A stretch of 64,000 nucleotides of DNA from Pseudomonas viridiflava (GCF_900602065.1 NZ_UWFN01000347.1:186001-250000); one strand, 5' to 3'. Positions 36,809 through 47,251 are shown, counted from the first letter of the stretch. Numbers and translations: made by a program. Notes: generated by a model not told the origin, from the letters alone.

Positions 36809-38113
36809 TTACAACGCCTTCTCGAAAATCTTCGAATTACGCTGGAAGTTATAGAGTGACGCACGCGCAGCAGGCAGGCGGTCTACGCTGCTTGGCTCGA
36901 AACCGCGCTCGCGGAACCAGTGCGCCGTGCGCGTGGTGAGGACGAACAGAGTCTTCAAACCCAGTTCCCGAGCACGGGTTTCAATGCGCTCAAGCAACTC
37001 GTCACCACGCCCGCCATGGCGATATTCAGGGTTAACCGCCAGACATGCCAGCTCACCTGCTTGCGAGTCAGCTATCGGGTACAGTGCCGCACAGGCGATG
37101 ATCAGCCCTTCGCGCTCAACCACACTGAACTGCTCGATCTCGCGCTCCAGAACTTCGCGGGAGCGGCGCACCAGAATGCCCTGCTCTTCCAGCGGCGTAA
37201 TCAGATCCATCAAACCGCCGACGTCTTCAATAGCTGCTTCGCGGACCAGTTCGAATTGCTCCTGCGCAACCAGCGTACCGCCACCGTCGCGGGTGAACAG
37301 CTCGGTGAGCAGCGCGCCGTCTTCGACATAGCTGACGATATGGCTACGACCCACACCACCGCGACAGGCTTCAGCAGCAGCATCCAGCAATTCAGCCTGA
37401 TAGTTGTAATTGCTGCCCAGACGCAGGATATGCGCAGGCACTTGCTGCGGACGTAGCTCGCGCACCAACCGACCCTGCTCGTCCATCAAGCCGCGCTCTT
37501 CACCGAACAGCAGCAGCTTGTCGGCACCCAGATCGATAGCAGTGCGGGTGGCGACGTCTTCGCAAGCGATGTTAAAAATCTCGCCGGTTGGCGAATAGCC
37601 GATTGGCGACAGCAGCACGATATGGCGCTCATCCAGCAGGCGGTTGATACCCTTGCGGTCGATCCGGCGGACTTCGCCGGTGTGCTGGTAATCCACGCCT
37701 TCCCATACGCCAATGGGCCGCGCAGTGACCAGATTGCCGCTGGTCACCCGCAGGCGTGACCCCTGCATCGGCGAAGCGGCCATGTCCATGGACAGACGCG
37801 CTTCGATGTCGAGGCGCAAGTGGCCGACAGCATCGATCACACAATCAAGGGTTGCCGCATCGGTGACGCGCAAATTGCGGTGGAACTGAGGCGTCAGGCC
37901 GCGTGCAGCCAGGCGGCTTTCGATTTGCGGGCGCGAGCCGTGAACCAGCACCAGACGCACGCCGAGACTGTGCAGCAGCACCAAGTCGTGGACGATATTG
38001 CCGAAGTTCGGATGCTCAACGCCATCACCGGGCAACATCACGACGAAGGTGCGTTCACGGTGGGCATTGATATAAGGAGACGCGTGGCGAAGCCAATTGA
38101 CGTATTCGTGCAT
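36809..38113 (-). CDS. argA: N-acetylglutamate synthase
   Basis: Commits glutamate to arginine synthesis. 434 residues: amino-acid-kinase-like domain ~1-290 (VVMLPGDGVEHPNF, LVLVHGSRPQIE), the arginine feedback site in the family, and a GNAT acetyltransferase domain ~300-430 (AVNPEYRHGGRGDELL, FVLTTRTAHWFRERGF). Lies 125 bp downstream of argE on the same strand, so an argE-argA unit is likely. Confidence 0.95.
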   Translation of the reverse strand: MHEYVNWLRHASPYINAHRERTFVVMLPGDGVEHPNFGNIVHDLVLLHSLGVRLVLVHGSRPQIESRLAARGLTPQFHRNLRVTDAATLDCVIDAVGHLRLDIEARLSMDMAASPMQGSRLRVTSGNLVTARPIGVWEGVDYQHTGEVRRIDRKGINRLLDERHIVLLSPIGYSPTGEIFNIACEDVATRTAIDLGADKLLLFGEERGLMDEQGRLVRELRPQQVPAHILRLGSNYNYQAELLDAAAEACRGGVGRSHIVSYVEDGALLTELFTRDGGGTLVAQEQFELVREAAIEDVGGLMDLITPLEEQGILVRRSREVLEREIEQFSVVEREGLIIACAALYPIADSQAGELACLAVNPEYRHGGRGDELLERIETRARELGLKTLFVLTTRTAHWFRERGFEPSSVDRLPAARASLYNFQRNSKIFEKAL

Positions 38114-38238
38114 AACCTGAAGAGCCTGCTGATAAAAGGACGAAAGACAGAAACACTCACAACCGTGTGGTGGTTATCGTCGGAACAAGCATGGCTGCAC
38201 GCGCACTCTCCTTATTTCTATCTCAGGCATGACCCGAC

Positions 38239-39387
38239 TCATTGCGGGTTCAGGCAATAATGTTCAATCAACTGGCTTAACAGACGCACTGTAGGCTGCA
38301 AACGTGACATTTCAAGATACTCGCCCGGTTGGTGCGCACAGGCAATATCCCCAGGGCCCAACACCAGCGTTTCGCATCCCAGACGCTGAAAATAAGCGGC
38401 TTCGGTACCGAATGCTACTGCTTCGGCGCGATGCCCGGTAAGACGTTCGGCAACCCGCACCAGTTCCGCATCGGCGGCCTGCTCGAATGGCGGCGCCTCG
38501 GGAAACAAAGGCGCGTAGTCGATTTTGACCTGATGCAGTTCCGCCAGCGGTTCCAGCTTCTGACGGATCGCGGCGCGCAGCACGCTGGGGTCCATGCCCG
38601 GCAGCGGGCGCAGGTCGAACTCCAGGGAACACTGGCCGCAAATCCGGTTGGGGTTATCGCCACCGTGGATGCAACCGAAGTTCAGAGTTGGCGTTGGCAC
38701 ACTGAACTGCGGATTGCGGTATTCGAGCTGCCATTGTGTGCGCAGGCCCTTGAGTTCGCTGATTGCATCGTGCATCGCTTCCAGCGCGCTGTGTCCCAGG
38801 CTTGGGTCAGAAGAATGACCGCTGCGTCCGAGAATATCGATGCGCTCCATCATCACGCCTTTGTGCAGACGAATCGGCTGGAGGCCCGTCGGCTCACCGA
38901 TCACGGCGGCCCGCCCCAAGGGACGTCCCGCCTCAGCCAACGCACGAGCGCCAGCCATGGAGCTTTCTTCGTCACAGGTAGCGAGAATCAACAACGGCTG
39001 CCTGAACGGCTTATCCAACAGTGGCCGGACGGCTTCGATAATCAATGCGAAGAAGCCCTTCATGTCACAACTGCCCAGCCCGACCCAGCGGTTATCGACT
39101 TCGGTCAGCTTCAGCGGATCAGTTTTCCACAGGGCCTCATCGAATGGCACCGTATCGCTGTGCCCGGCCAGCACCAACCCGCCAGGACCACTGCCGAAAC
39201 TAGCCAGCAGATTGAACTTGCCCGGCGAAACCTGCTGGATATCGCAGGCAAAACCCAGATCGCCCAGCCAACCGGCCAGCAAATCAATCACCGCACGGTT
39301 GGACTGATCCAGTGAAGGCTGGGTGCAGCTCACCGAAGGCGCAGCAATCAACGCGGCGAATTGATCTTTCATAGACGGCAAGGGCAT
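38239..39387 (-). CDS. argE: Acetylornithine deacetylase
   Basis: M20 zinc peptidase-family enzyme. 382 residues; LAGHSDTVPFD (His/Asp metal site), GSCDMKGFFA, TCDEESSMAGARAL (catalytic Glu-Glu) and the dimerisation domain GRSGHSSDPSLG. Hydrolyses N-acetylornithine, or related N-acyl amino acids. ATG 39387 has AAAGGA eight bases upstream. Confidence 0.9.
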   Translation of the reverse strand: MPLPSMKDQFAALIAAPSVSCTQPSLDQSNRAVIDLLAGWLGDLGFACDIQQVSPGKFNLLASFGSGPGGLVLAGHSDTVPFDEALWKTDPLKLTEVDNRWVGLGSCDMKGFFALIIEAVRPLLDKPFRQPLLILATCDEESSMAGARALAEAGRPLGRAAVIGEPTGLQPIRLHKGVMMERIDILGRSGHSSDPSLGHSALEAMHDAISELKGLRTQWQLEYRNPQFSVPTPTLNFGCIHGGDNPNRICGQCSLEFDLRPLPGMDPSVLRAAIRQKLEPLAELHQVKIDYAPLFPEAPPFEQAADAELVRVAERLTGHRAEAVAFGTEAAYFQRLGCETLVLGPGDIACAHQPGEYLEMSRLQPTVRLLSQLIEHYCLNPQ

Positions 39388-39500
39388 GTGCGATTCCTTT
39401 AACGGGAGAGCGTGCCGACCATCATAGGGCTATCGGGCGGTGGGAATAAACCGTTAAGGGCGGTTTGCCAGACATCTCACAGCGGCGGAGAAACGCAGAA

Positions 39501-39593
39501 CCTGTGGGAGCGGTGCTTGCCCGCGATAAGGACGACGCGGATTATCTGACATACCGCGCCGCTATGATCGCGGGCAAGCACCGCTCCCACAGG
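39501..39593. repeat. REP pair, class B
   Basis: Arms CCTGTGGGAGCGGTGCTTGC and complement, extra T in the stem (GCGGtGC). Between divergent argE and the CYTH-CHAD gene, so it is not a terminator for either. Confidence 0.85.
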
Positions 39594-39724
39594 GATGGCA
39601 TTCCAGCCAACGGGATTTGATCCAGCCTGTTTACGACACATGTCCTGTACACTGCCCACCCTAAGTAGCCACGCAATAACCGGCTGCACCCCGTTTATCA
39701 GTAAAAGCGTCTGGATTCCCGGCC

Positions 39725-41092
39725 ATGCAGAAAGAAACAGAAATCAAACTCCGCGTCAGCCGCGAAACCCTCGCTGCACTGCGCGATCACCCGCTGCTGA
39801 AGAAGCGCAACAAGAGCGGCTGGGAGAGCGTGGAGCTCTCCAATCAGTATTTCGACACGCCAGAACGCGACCTGGCCAACGCCAAGGTAGCCCTGCGCGT
39901 GCGTCGTGATGGCGATCAGATCATCCAGACCATGAAGACTCGCGGCCAAAGCGTTGCCGGGTTCTCCGAGCGTAACGAGTTCAACTGGGACCTGCCCAAG
40001 GCAAAGCTGGATCTGAAGAAACTCGACGGCGAATGCTGGCCTGAACAGTTGGCTGATCTGGACAAGAAAACCATCAAGCCACTGTTCACCACCGACTTCG
40101 TCCGCGAGCGCGCAGAAATCGCCTGGGGCCGCGGCAAGACCAAGGTTGTGATCGAAGCAGCACTGGATCTCGGCCACGTAGTGGCAGGCAAGCAGAAAGA
40201 AGAAATCTGCGAGCTGGAACTGGAATTGCGTGAAGGCGACCCATCCGCATTGCTGGAGCTGGCCGCTGAACTGGCCGTGACCTTGCCACTCATGCCGTGC
40301 GACATCAGCAAAGCCGAGCGTGGCTATCGTCTGCTGGACGCCAACAGCTATTCGCTGACGCTGCCTGCTCCGCAGTTCCACGCCGAAATGCCGCTGGATG
40401 ACGCTTACGCCGCACTGGCCTTGCATTTGTTGGGCAGCAGCCAGCGTCTGGCCGAGCAATATCGCTTCAACGGCCACTGGCGCTTGCTTCAGGACTGGGT
40501 TGCGTTGCTCGCGGAGTTGCGCGCACTCACGGGCAGCCTCGGTCAGGCAGCACCACGCAGCACCAGCAGCGAACTGCGTTCCTCACTGGATGCCTTGCTG
40601 GAAGACTGGCGCCCGCTGGTTCAAGCTGGCCAGGAAGATGAGGATGTGCGTGGCGCAGCTCACGAGCAGTTCCTTGAAGAGCTGCAGGACCCGCGCTGGG
40701 GCCTGTTCTCGCTGACCACATCGCGTTGGTTGCTGGCACGTAGCTGGACGGTTGAACGCAATAACCGTGGCAATCGCCAAGGCGCAGCGCAACTGGATAG
40801 CTGGTTGCCGCGTTTTCTGGCCGATGAAGCCACGGCATTGCAGCTGGGTCGTTATCAGCAGCAGCCGGAAGATCTCGCTGAACAACTGCCGCGTATCGAG
40901 CGCATTCAGGCCTGGCTGCACCACGCCCGTGGCGCGCTGGATCTACCGGAGCTGGATCGTCTGTACGGCGAGCTGAACAAGCTGGTGCACCTGGCTGAAC
41001 AGCCGATCAGTGATGAAGTGCTGGATGCTCGCGTACAACAGACCATCGTCGTGTTCCAGAGCCGTGCGTGGAAGACGCTGCTGCGCCTTTAA
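39725..41092 (+). CDS. CYTH-CHAD protein, inorganic triphosphatase (YgiF-like)
   Basis: 455 residues. The N-terminal CYTH domain (~1-200) shows the ExExK tunnel motif (KETEIKLRV) plus paired Lys/Arg strands (VALRVRRDGD, IQTMKTRG). The C-terminal CHAD domain (~215-450) is helical and histidine-poor, with basic helices, and is expected to bind polyphosphate. Known E. coli homologue hydrolyses tripolyphosphate. Followed by a class E hairpin. Confidence 0.88.
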   Translation: MQKETEIKLRVSRETLAALRDHPLLKKRNKSGWESVELSNQYFDTPERDLANAKVALRVRRDGDQIIQTMKTRGQSVAGFSERNEFNWDLPKAKLDLKKLDGECWPEQLADLDKKTIKPLFTTDFVRERAEIAWGRGKTKVVIEAALDLGHVVAGKQKEEICELELELREGDPSALLELAAELAVTLPLMPCDISKAERGYRLLDANSYSLTLPAPQFHAEMPLDDAYAALALHLLGSSQRLAEQYRFNGHWRLLQDWVALLAELRALTGSLGQAAPRSTSSELRSSLDALLEDWRPLVQAGQEDEDVRGAAHEQFLEELQDPRWGLFSLTTSRWLLARSWTVERNNRGNRQGAAQLDSWLPRFLADEATALQLGRYQQQPEDLAEQLPRIERIQAWLHHARGALDLPELDRLYGELNKLVHLAEQPISDEVLDARVQQTIVVFQSRAWKTLLRL

Positions 41093-41100
41093 GCAAGCGT

Positions 41101-41132
41101 CCCGTAGGACCGGCTTGAGCCGGTCCTACGGG
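41101..41132. repeat. Class E single hairpin, terminator-like
   Basis: A near-perfect 14-bp stem CCCGTAGGACCGGC-TTGA-GCCGGTCCTACGGG, 8 bp after the CYTH-CHAD stop. No U-tract. A single unit of the class seen paired at 29468. Confidence 0.75.
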
Positions 41133-41144
41133 GAAGCGCGGTCT

Positions 41145-41240
41145 CTGTGGGAGCGAATTCATTCGCGAAGAGGCCCATACATCCCATACATATCTATCGC
41201 CTGACCAACCGTCTTCGCGAATAAATTCGCTCCCACAGGG
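41145..41240. repeat. REP pair, class C (both arms G-C type)
   Basis: Left stem GCGAAT-TC-ATTCGC, right arm GCGAATAAATTCGC, between convergent genes. Confidence 0.85.
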
Positions 41241-41257
41241 AATGTGGTGCAGTCGTC

Positions 41258-41995
41258 TTAAGCCCCCTGCTCCACCGACCCGATAAAGTTCGCCAGTTCT
41301 GGCGTTCTCGGGTTAGCGAACAGAAACTTAGGATCGCCCACTTCGTGCACCTTGCCCTGGTGCATGAACACCAATTTATCTCCCACTTCCCGAGCAAAAC
41401 GCATTTCATGGGTCACCATGATCAGCGTCATGCCGTCTTTCGCCAACTGGCGCACTACGCTCAACACTTCGTTGACCAGTTCCGGGTCCAGCGCCGAGGT
41501 GATTTCATCGCAGAGCAACACCTTGGGCGACATCGCCAGCGCACGAGCAATCGCCACGCGCTGCTGCTGACCACCTGACAGGCGATCAGGGAAGGCATCA
41601 AACTTCTCACCCAACCCGACACGCTCAAGCATCTCTTTGGCAATCTTCCGGGCTTCAGCTTTCGAAACCTTCTTCACCACCTGCGGGGCCAACATCACGT
41701 TCTCGCCAACACTCAAATGCGGAAACAGGTTGAACTGCTGGAAGACCATGCCGACTTTCTGCCGCAACGAGCGCAGGTCTGCGCGGGCTGCATCCAGGTA
41801 TTCGCCATCAACTTCGATAACGCCGTCGTTGATCGACTCAAGCCCGTTCAACGTACGCAGCAGCGTACTTTTACCCGAGCCGCTACGGCCGATAATCGCC
41901 ACCACCTGACCTTCTTCAACCGAGAGGTCGATGCCTTTGAGGACGTGATGGTCGCCGTAATATTTATGCAGCGCGGAAATTCTAAGCAGAGGCAT
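41258..41995 (-). CDS. Polar amino acid ABC transporter, ATPase
   Basis: 245 residues. Walker A GRSGSGKST, Q-loop QQFNLFPHLSVGENV, signature LSGGQQQRVAIARAL, Walker B VLLCDEITSALDP and H-loop VTHEM: a complete PAAT-type ATPase (GlnQ/HisP class). ATG 41995 has AAAGGAGA just upstream, so the longer reading from 42073 is rejected. Overlaps the permease gene by 14 bases. Last gene of the four-gene operon. Confidence 0.92.
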   Translation of the reverse strand: MPLLRISALHKYYGDHHVLKGIDLSVEEGQVVAIIGRSGSGKSTLLRTLNGLESINDGVIEVDGEYLDAARADLRSLRQKVGMVFQQFNLFPHLSVGENVMLAPQVVKKVSKAEARKIAKEMLERVGLGEKFDAFPDRLSGGQQQRVAIARALAMSPKVLLCDEITSALDPELVNEVLSVVRQLAKDGMTLIMVTHEMRFAREVGDKLVFMHQGKVHEVGDPKFLFANPRTPELANFIGSVEQGA

Positions 41996-42629
41996 GCAGT
42001 CTCCTTTCCAGGTAACGGGCACTGAGCGACAGGGGATAGCAGAGCATGAAGTAGCCCAGAGCAACGAAGCCATACACCATGAAGGGCTGGAACGTAGCGT
42101 TGGCGAGCATGCCGCCGGTTTTGGTCAATTCGGTAAAACCAATGATCGAGGTCACTGCGGTGCCTTTGACGACTTGCACCGAGAACCCGACTGTAGGCGC
42201 GACGGCAATGCGCAGCGCCTGAGGCAGAATCACGTAACGCAGTTGCTCTAGCGGCGTCATCGCCAGGCTGGCAGAGGCTTCCCACTGACCATTGGCGATC
42301 GATTCGACGCAACCGCGCCAGATTTCAGCCAGATACGCGCTGGTAAACAGCGTAAGGGCCAAGGCTGCCGCGGCCCACGGGGAAATATCAAAGCCCAGCA
42401 ACGCCACACCGAAGAACACCAGAAACAGCTGCATCAACAGCGGAGTGCCCTGGAACAATTCGATGTAAATCTTGGCGATCACGCGTGGCGCATTAAGCTT
42501 GGCGATGCGCATGCACATGACCAGCAAGCCGATCACGCCACCACCCACGAACGCTACCAACGATAGCGCCAGCGTCCATTGCAGGCCGGTGAGCAAGTTG
42601 CGCACAACATCCCAGAGGGTGAAATCCAT
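41982..42629 (-). CDS. Polar amino acid ABC transporter, permease 2
   Basis: 215 residues, about five transmembrane helices, with the EAA-type cytosolic loop (ASASLAMTPLEQLRYVILPQALR). The pair with the next permease gives the heterodimeric channel of a HisMQ-type importer. One-base overlap with permease 1. Confidence 0.9.
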   Translation of the reverse strand: MDFTLWDVVRNLLTGLQWTLALSLVAFVGGGVIGLLVMCMRIAKLNAPRVIAKIYIELFQGTPLLMQLFLVFFGVALLGFDISPWAAAALALTLFTSAYLAEIWRGCVESIANGQWEASASLAMTPLEQLRYVILPQALRIAVAPTVGFSVQVVKGTAVTSIIGFTELTKTGGMLANATFQPFMVYGFVALGYFMLCYPLSLSARYLERRLHASA

Positions 42630-43294
42630 CAGCTTTTCCTCGAAATGTAGCGACGGCCGATCCAGGCCAGAAGCTGGCGAACCATCAGCGCCATAAAGAG
42701 GTAAATCAGTGTCGTGACGATGTACGTCTCGAAGGCGCGGAAATTACGCGACTGAATAAAGTTGGCGAAGAAGCTCAGCTCCTCGGTGGCAATCTGCGAA
42801 CAGACCGCCGAACCGAGCATCACGATGATGATCTGGCTGCTCAGCGCGGGCCAGACCTTACCCAGCGCCGGAATCAGAACCACGTATCGAAAAGCCTCCA
42901 TTCGCGTCATCGCCAGTGCGGCAGCCGCCTCAAGCTGGCCTTTGGGAATAGCCTGGATGCCTGCGCGGATAATCTCCGTCGAGTAAGCACCCAGATTGAT
43001 CACCATGGCCAGAATCGCGGCCTGCCACTCGGAGATCTGCACGCCCAGAGACGGCAGCCCGAAGAAGATAAAGAACAACTGCACCAGGAACGGGGTGTTG
43101 CGTATCAGCTCGACATAAACCCCGAAAATCGCCGAGAACGGCTGAATTTTCCAGGCCCGCACGATGGCGCCGATGATACCCAGCCCGACCCCGAGCACAG
43201 TGCCAATGGCGGTCAACTCCAGGGTGAACAACGCCCCGCGCAATAGCAGATCGGCATTCTGCATGACCGGTACGAAGTCAAAGTTGTAAGCCAT
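42629..43294 (-). CDS. Polar amino acid ABC transporter, permease 1
   Basis: 221 residues, about five transmembrane helices; FxLIRNTPFLVQLFF and the EAA loop EAAAALAMTRMEAFRYVVLIPAL. Lies 29 bp downstream of the binding-protein gene. Confidence 0.9.
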   Translation of the reverse strand: MAYNFDFVPVMQNADLLLRGALFTLELTAIGTVLGVGLGIIGAIVRAWKIQPFSAIFGVYVELIRNTPFLVQLFFIFFGLPSLGVQISEWQAAILAMVINLGAYSTEIIRAGIQAIPKGQLEAAAALAMTRMEAFRYVVLIPALGKVWPALSSQIIIVMLGSAVCSQIATEELSFFANFIQSRNFRAFETYIVTTLIYLFMALMVRQLLAWIGRRYISRKS

Positions 43295-43323
43295 TGGCAG
43301 CCTCCGAAATCAGTAAACAGTTA

Positions 43324-44109
43324 TCAGAGGTCAGCGGGCAGAGGCTGCTTGAGCCAGGTCTGAGAGTTCTTCTCCAGGGCGCCGTCTTTCTTGGCGGCAT
43401 CAATGATTTCGTTGACCTTGGCCAGCAGCGCGCCCTGGTCCTTGTTAACACCCACATAAACCGGGGAATCCTTGAGTTTCACTTTCAGCTCAGGGATGCG
43501 CTTCGGGTTCTTCTCGCTAATCGCAACCATCACCACGTTCCCGCTGGCGATCAGGTCGGTCTGGCCAGCCAGGTACGCAGCGATGGTGGAGTTGTTGTCT
43601 TCAAAGCGTTTGATGGTCGCCTCTTTCGGCGCAACAGCAGTCAGCTCGATGTCTTCGATGGCACCGCGGGTCACGCTGATGGTTTTGCCTTTCAGATCGT
43701 CCAGACCTTTGATCGACGCATCAGGTGGACCGAATACGGCCAGGTAGAAAGGCGCGTAGGCCTTCGAGAAGTCGATGACTTTTTCGCGGTCAGGGTTCTT
43801 GCCGAGGCTGGAGATCACCAGATCCACCTTGCCAGTGGTCAGGTACGGAATACGGTTGGTGCTGTTGACCGGAGTCAGTTCCAGTTTGACCTTGAGCTGG
43901 TCAGCGATCAGCTTCGCGGTGTCGATGTCGAGGCCACGAGGCTTCATGTCCGGGCCCACCGAGCCGAACGGCGGGAAGTCCTGCGGAACCGCAACTTTCA
44001 ACGTACCGCGTTTCACGACGTCGTCCAGACCATCGGCGTGGGCAGGTGCCTGGCTGAGCATGAGGCTGGCAAACAGGGCAGTAAGCAGAGCGCTGTAACG
44101 CTTGGTCAT
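43324..44109 (-). CDS. Polar amino acid ABC transporter, substrate-binding protein
   Basis: 261 residues. Signal peptide ~1-25 (cleavage after PAHA), then a family-3 solute-binding fold: LKVAVPQDFPPFGSVGPD, GLDIDTAKLIADQL, and Arg in NPDREKVIDFSKAY for the substrate carboxylate. Exact amino acid unknown. ATG 44109 has GGAG eight bases upstream; the longer reading from 44166 is rejected. First gene of the operon, facing a divergent GntR regulator with a matching operator upstream. Confidence 0.9.
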   Translation of the reverse strand: MTKRYSALLTALFASLMLSQAPAHADGLDDVVKRGTLKVAVPQDFPPFGSVGPDMKPRGLDIDTAKLIADQLKVKLELTPVNSTNRIPYLTTGKVDLVISSLGKNPDREKVIDFSKAYAPFYLAVFGPPDASIKGLDDLKGKTISVTRGAIEDIELTAVAPKEATIKRFEDNNSTIAAYLAGQTDLIASGNVVMVAISEKNPKRIPELKVKLKDSPVYVGVNKDQGALLAKVNEIIDAAKKDGALEKNSQTWLKQPLPADL

Positions 44110-44220
44110 AGGAAGACTCCGTGGTGGACGACAGGTGTTTGTACGCAACCTCAGTGCACAGCCCATGCCATCCCATCATGCACAGCCATAAACCAAGGCT
44201 TTGCGCAGTATTTCGGTCTT

Positions 44221-44235
44221 ACTGGTCTGACCAGT
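44221..44235. promoter_or_regulatory. Operator, perfect palindrome (site 1)
   Basis: ACTGGTCTGACCAGT, a perfect 7+1+7 palindrome of FadR/GntR type (TGGT-N3-ACCA core), 112 bp upstream of the binding-protein start. Matches site 2 at 13 of 15 positions. Confidence 0.7.
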
Positions 44236-44345
44236 CATATCATTCGACGCCCTGCTTTGGCGCGCCCTGAGGCCCGGCCGCCCTAGGCTTGGGCGTCGCT
44301 TGCCGGATTGCACAGATGGTTATAAAAGGGACTTTTAGCGGACTG

Positions 44346-44360
44346 ACTGGCCTGAACAGT
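44346..44360. promoter_or_regulatory. Operator, imperfect copy overlapping the regulator start (site 2)
   Basis: ACTGGCCTGAACAGT, 13 of 15 identical to site 1, overlapping the GTG start at 44359. The centres are 125 bp apart. Position suggests autorepression. Confidence 0.6.
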
Positions 44361-45066
44361 GATATCCCATAGCCCACTAGCCGTACCCGAATCTGCCCTG
44401 AGGGCGATCCGTAAACTGATTGCCGAGCAAGGCTATATGCCGGGTGACAGCCTGCCGTCACAGCGTGATCTCGCGGTATTGCTTGGGGTCAGTCGTGCAT
44501 CCTTGCGTGAGGCGTTGTCGTCGCTGAGCGCGCTTGGCGTGGTCAGCGTGCAGCCAGGCAAAGGCGTGTTCGTTCAAGCGATTTCTGAACCAGAAAAGCG
44601 CACAAGCGGTTTTTCCTGGCCTTTCGACGCACAGGTTTCACCGGCTGACACCTTTCAACTGCGTTATGCGCTGGAAGGCTTTGCTTCAGGGCTGGCTGCC
44701 GTGACCTTGACCGCCGACGAACGTGATGTGCTGGAGGACAACGTCGAAGCCATGCGCCTTGAACTGCGCGCCGGGGATTTCGAATCAGCGTCACGACTGG
44801 ATTTCGAATTCCATCGGCACATCCTGATCGCCAGCGGTAATCAGGCGATGCTCGGCATCATCACAGCAGGGGCCGATATTTTTCTGGAGAGCCAGAAAAT
44901 GCCCTTCATCCGCCCCTCAAGGGCCATGGAAACCTGGCAGGAGCACCGCAAGATCCTCCGCGCCCTCGCCCGCCATGCCTCGGGCCCTGCGCAAAAGGCC
45001 ATGCACGAGCACATTCGCAACGCGGCACTACGGACCGGGATTGTGTTTGTTTCGCCAGCGAGCTAG
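44359..45066 (+). CDS. GntR/FadR-family regulator (FCD domain)
   Basis: 235 residues. N-terminal winged helix (GYMPGDSLPSQRDLAVLLGVSRASLREAL), then an FCD ligand-binding domain with metal-binding candidates (DFEFHRHILIASGN, EHRKIL, MHEHIRNA). Start is a GTG at 44359 with no good ribosome site, which, given the operator overlap, may mean a start slightly downstream. Divergent from the amino-acid ABC operon, its likely target. Confidence 0.82.
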   Translation: MISHSPLAVPESALRAIRKLIAEQGYMPGDSLPSQRDLAVLLGVSRASLREALSSLSALGVVSVQPGKGVFVQAISEPEKRTSGFSWPFDAQVSPADTFQLRYALEGFASGLAAVTLTADERDVLEDNVEAMRLELRAGDFESASRLDFEFHRHILIASGNQAMLGIITAGADIFLESQKMPFIRPSRAMETWQEHRKILRALARHASGPAQKAMHEHIRNAALRTGIVFVSPAS

Positions 45067-45096
45067 CCCGTTAATCAGCATGAAGCGAACATTTGA

Positions 45097-45188
45097 CTGT
45101 AGGAGCGAGCTTGCTCGCGATTCGGTCTACCAGTCGACTAATTTATCGCCTGACCTGACGCTATCGCCAGCAAGCTCGCTCCTACAGG
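45097..45188. repeat. REP pair, class D
   Basis: Arms CTGTAGGAGCGAGCTTGCTC and complement with one mismatch (TATCGCCAG instead of TATCGCGAG). Downstream of the regulator. Confidence 0.82.
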
Positions 45189-45244
45189 TCCGTGTTCGCC
45201 GCGAGACAGCGCGGCGCCATGGCGGCGGACCAGAAACCCTCCCC

Positions 45245-45281
45245 CTATAACCAGATTCATGGACCTCTATAGCCAGACTCA
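45245..45281 (+). repeat. Two direct repeats upstream of the trxA promoter
   Basis: CTATAACCAGATTCA (45245-45259) and CTATAGCCAGACTCA (45267-45281), 13 of 15 identical and 22 bp apart, i.e. about two helical turns, ending 12 bp before the candidate -35. It looks like a tandem activator site; no known regulator assigned. Confidence 0.45.
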
Positions 45282-45293
45282 ATCAAAGCCGAC

Positions 45294-45322
45294 TTCCTGA
45301 ACGGGGCAAGGCCCGCTATGAT
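45294..45322 (+). promoter_or_regulatory. Candidate sigma-70 promoter of trxA
   Basis: TTCCTG, 17-bp spacer, TATGAT; 37 bp before the ATG. Confidence 0.5.
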
Positions 45323-45359
45323 GGGCCACGTTTTTTAGCCTACTAACTCGGAGAACTCC

Positions 45360-45689
45360 ATGAGTAGCGACCTTATCAAGCATGTCAGCGACGCCAGCTT
45401 TGAAGCCGACGTCCTCAAGGCTGACGGTGCTGTACTAGTTGATTACTGGGCTGAGTGGTGTGGCCCGTGCAAAATGATTGCCCCGGTTCTGGACGAAATT
45501 GCCGAAACCTACAAAGGCAAACTGACCATCGCCAAACTGAACATCGACGAGAATCAGGAAACTCCAGCCAAGCATGGCGTGCGTGGTATCCCGACTCTGA
45601 TGCTGTTCAAAAATGGCAACGTCGAGGCCACCAAGGTTGGTGCGCTGTCGAAGTCTCAGTTGGCAGCGTTCCTGGACGCCAACATCTGA
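45360..45689 (+). CDS. trxA: Thioredoxin 1
   Basis: 109-residue cytosolic disulfide reductase with the active site WAEWCGPCK and the cis-Pro loop [15 protein letters not shown] ribosome site seven bases before ATG. Own promoter and terminator; rho follows in the usual trxA-rho order. Confidence 0.97.
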   Translation: MSSDLIKHVSDASFEADVLKADGAVLVDYWAEWCGPCKMIAPVLDEIAETYKGKLTIAKLNIDENQETPAKHGVRGIPTLMLFKNGNVEATKVGALSKSQLAAFLDANI

Positions 45690-45695
45690 TGCGCC

Positions 45696-45724
45696 AAAGC
45701 CCTGCAAATTGCGGGGCTTTTTTT
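45696..45724 (+). terminator. Intrinsic terminator of trxA
   Basis: AAAGCCCTGC / GCGGGGCTTT stem (10 bp, one G-U) followed by TTTT. Confidence 0.9.
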
Positions 45725-45920
45725 CGGCCGTCGTACTAGACGGCCTGAAAATCAAGTGGTACATTCGGCCCCGCAACGGCTTCTCCGTTGCCCCCTGCTA
45801 GCCGTCGCCGACGCTCTCCTTTCGATTTAGTACGCGATCCTGTCGCCTTCTCTGCGGCGCGGCCTCATTAAGCCCAACAGCTTAATTTTTCCCCTCCCTA
45901 CATGATTACGTCATTCCCCT
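45725..45920 (+). promoter_or_regulatory. rho leader region
   Basis: 196 bp between the trxA terminator and rho. A short hairpin GCAACG-GCTTCTC-CGTTGC sits at 45774-45792, and the last 90 bases are C-rich and G-poor (for example TTTTTCCCCTCCCTACATGA), the kind of unstructured sequence Rho binds. Rho autoregulation through its leader is known in enterobacteria; here it is inferred. Confidence 0.45.
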
Positions 45921-47180
<1,260 letters not shown>

Positions 47181-47198
47181 CAGGCAGAACCGCAGCAC

Positions 47199-47230
47199 AA
47201 AAAATGGCGCCCTCACCGGCGCCATTTTTT
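47199..47230 (+). terminator. Intrinsic terminator of rho
   Basis: AAAAAATGGCGCC / GGCGCCATTTTTT symmetric stem, so it can act in both directions. Confidence 0.92.
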
Positions 47231-47251
47231 ATTCTGAAACAGCGCTAAATC

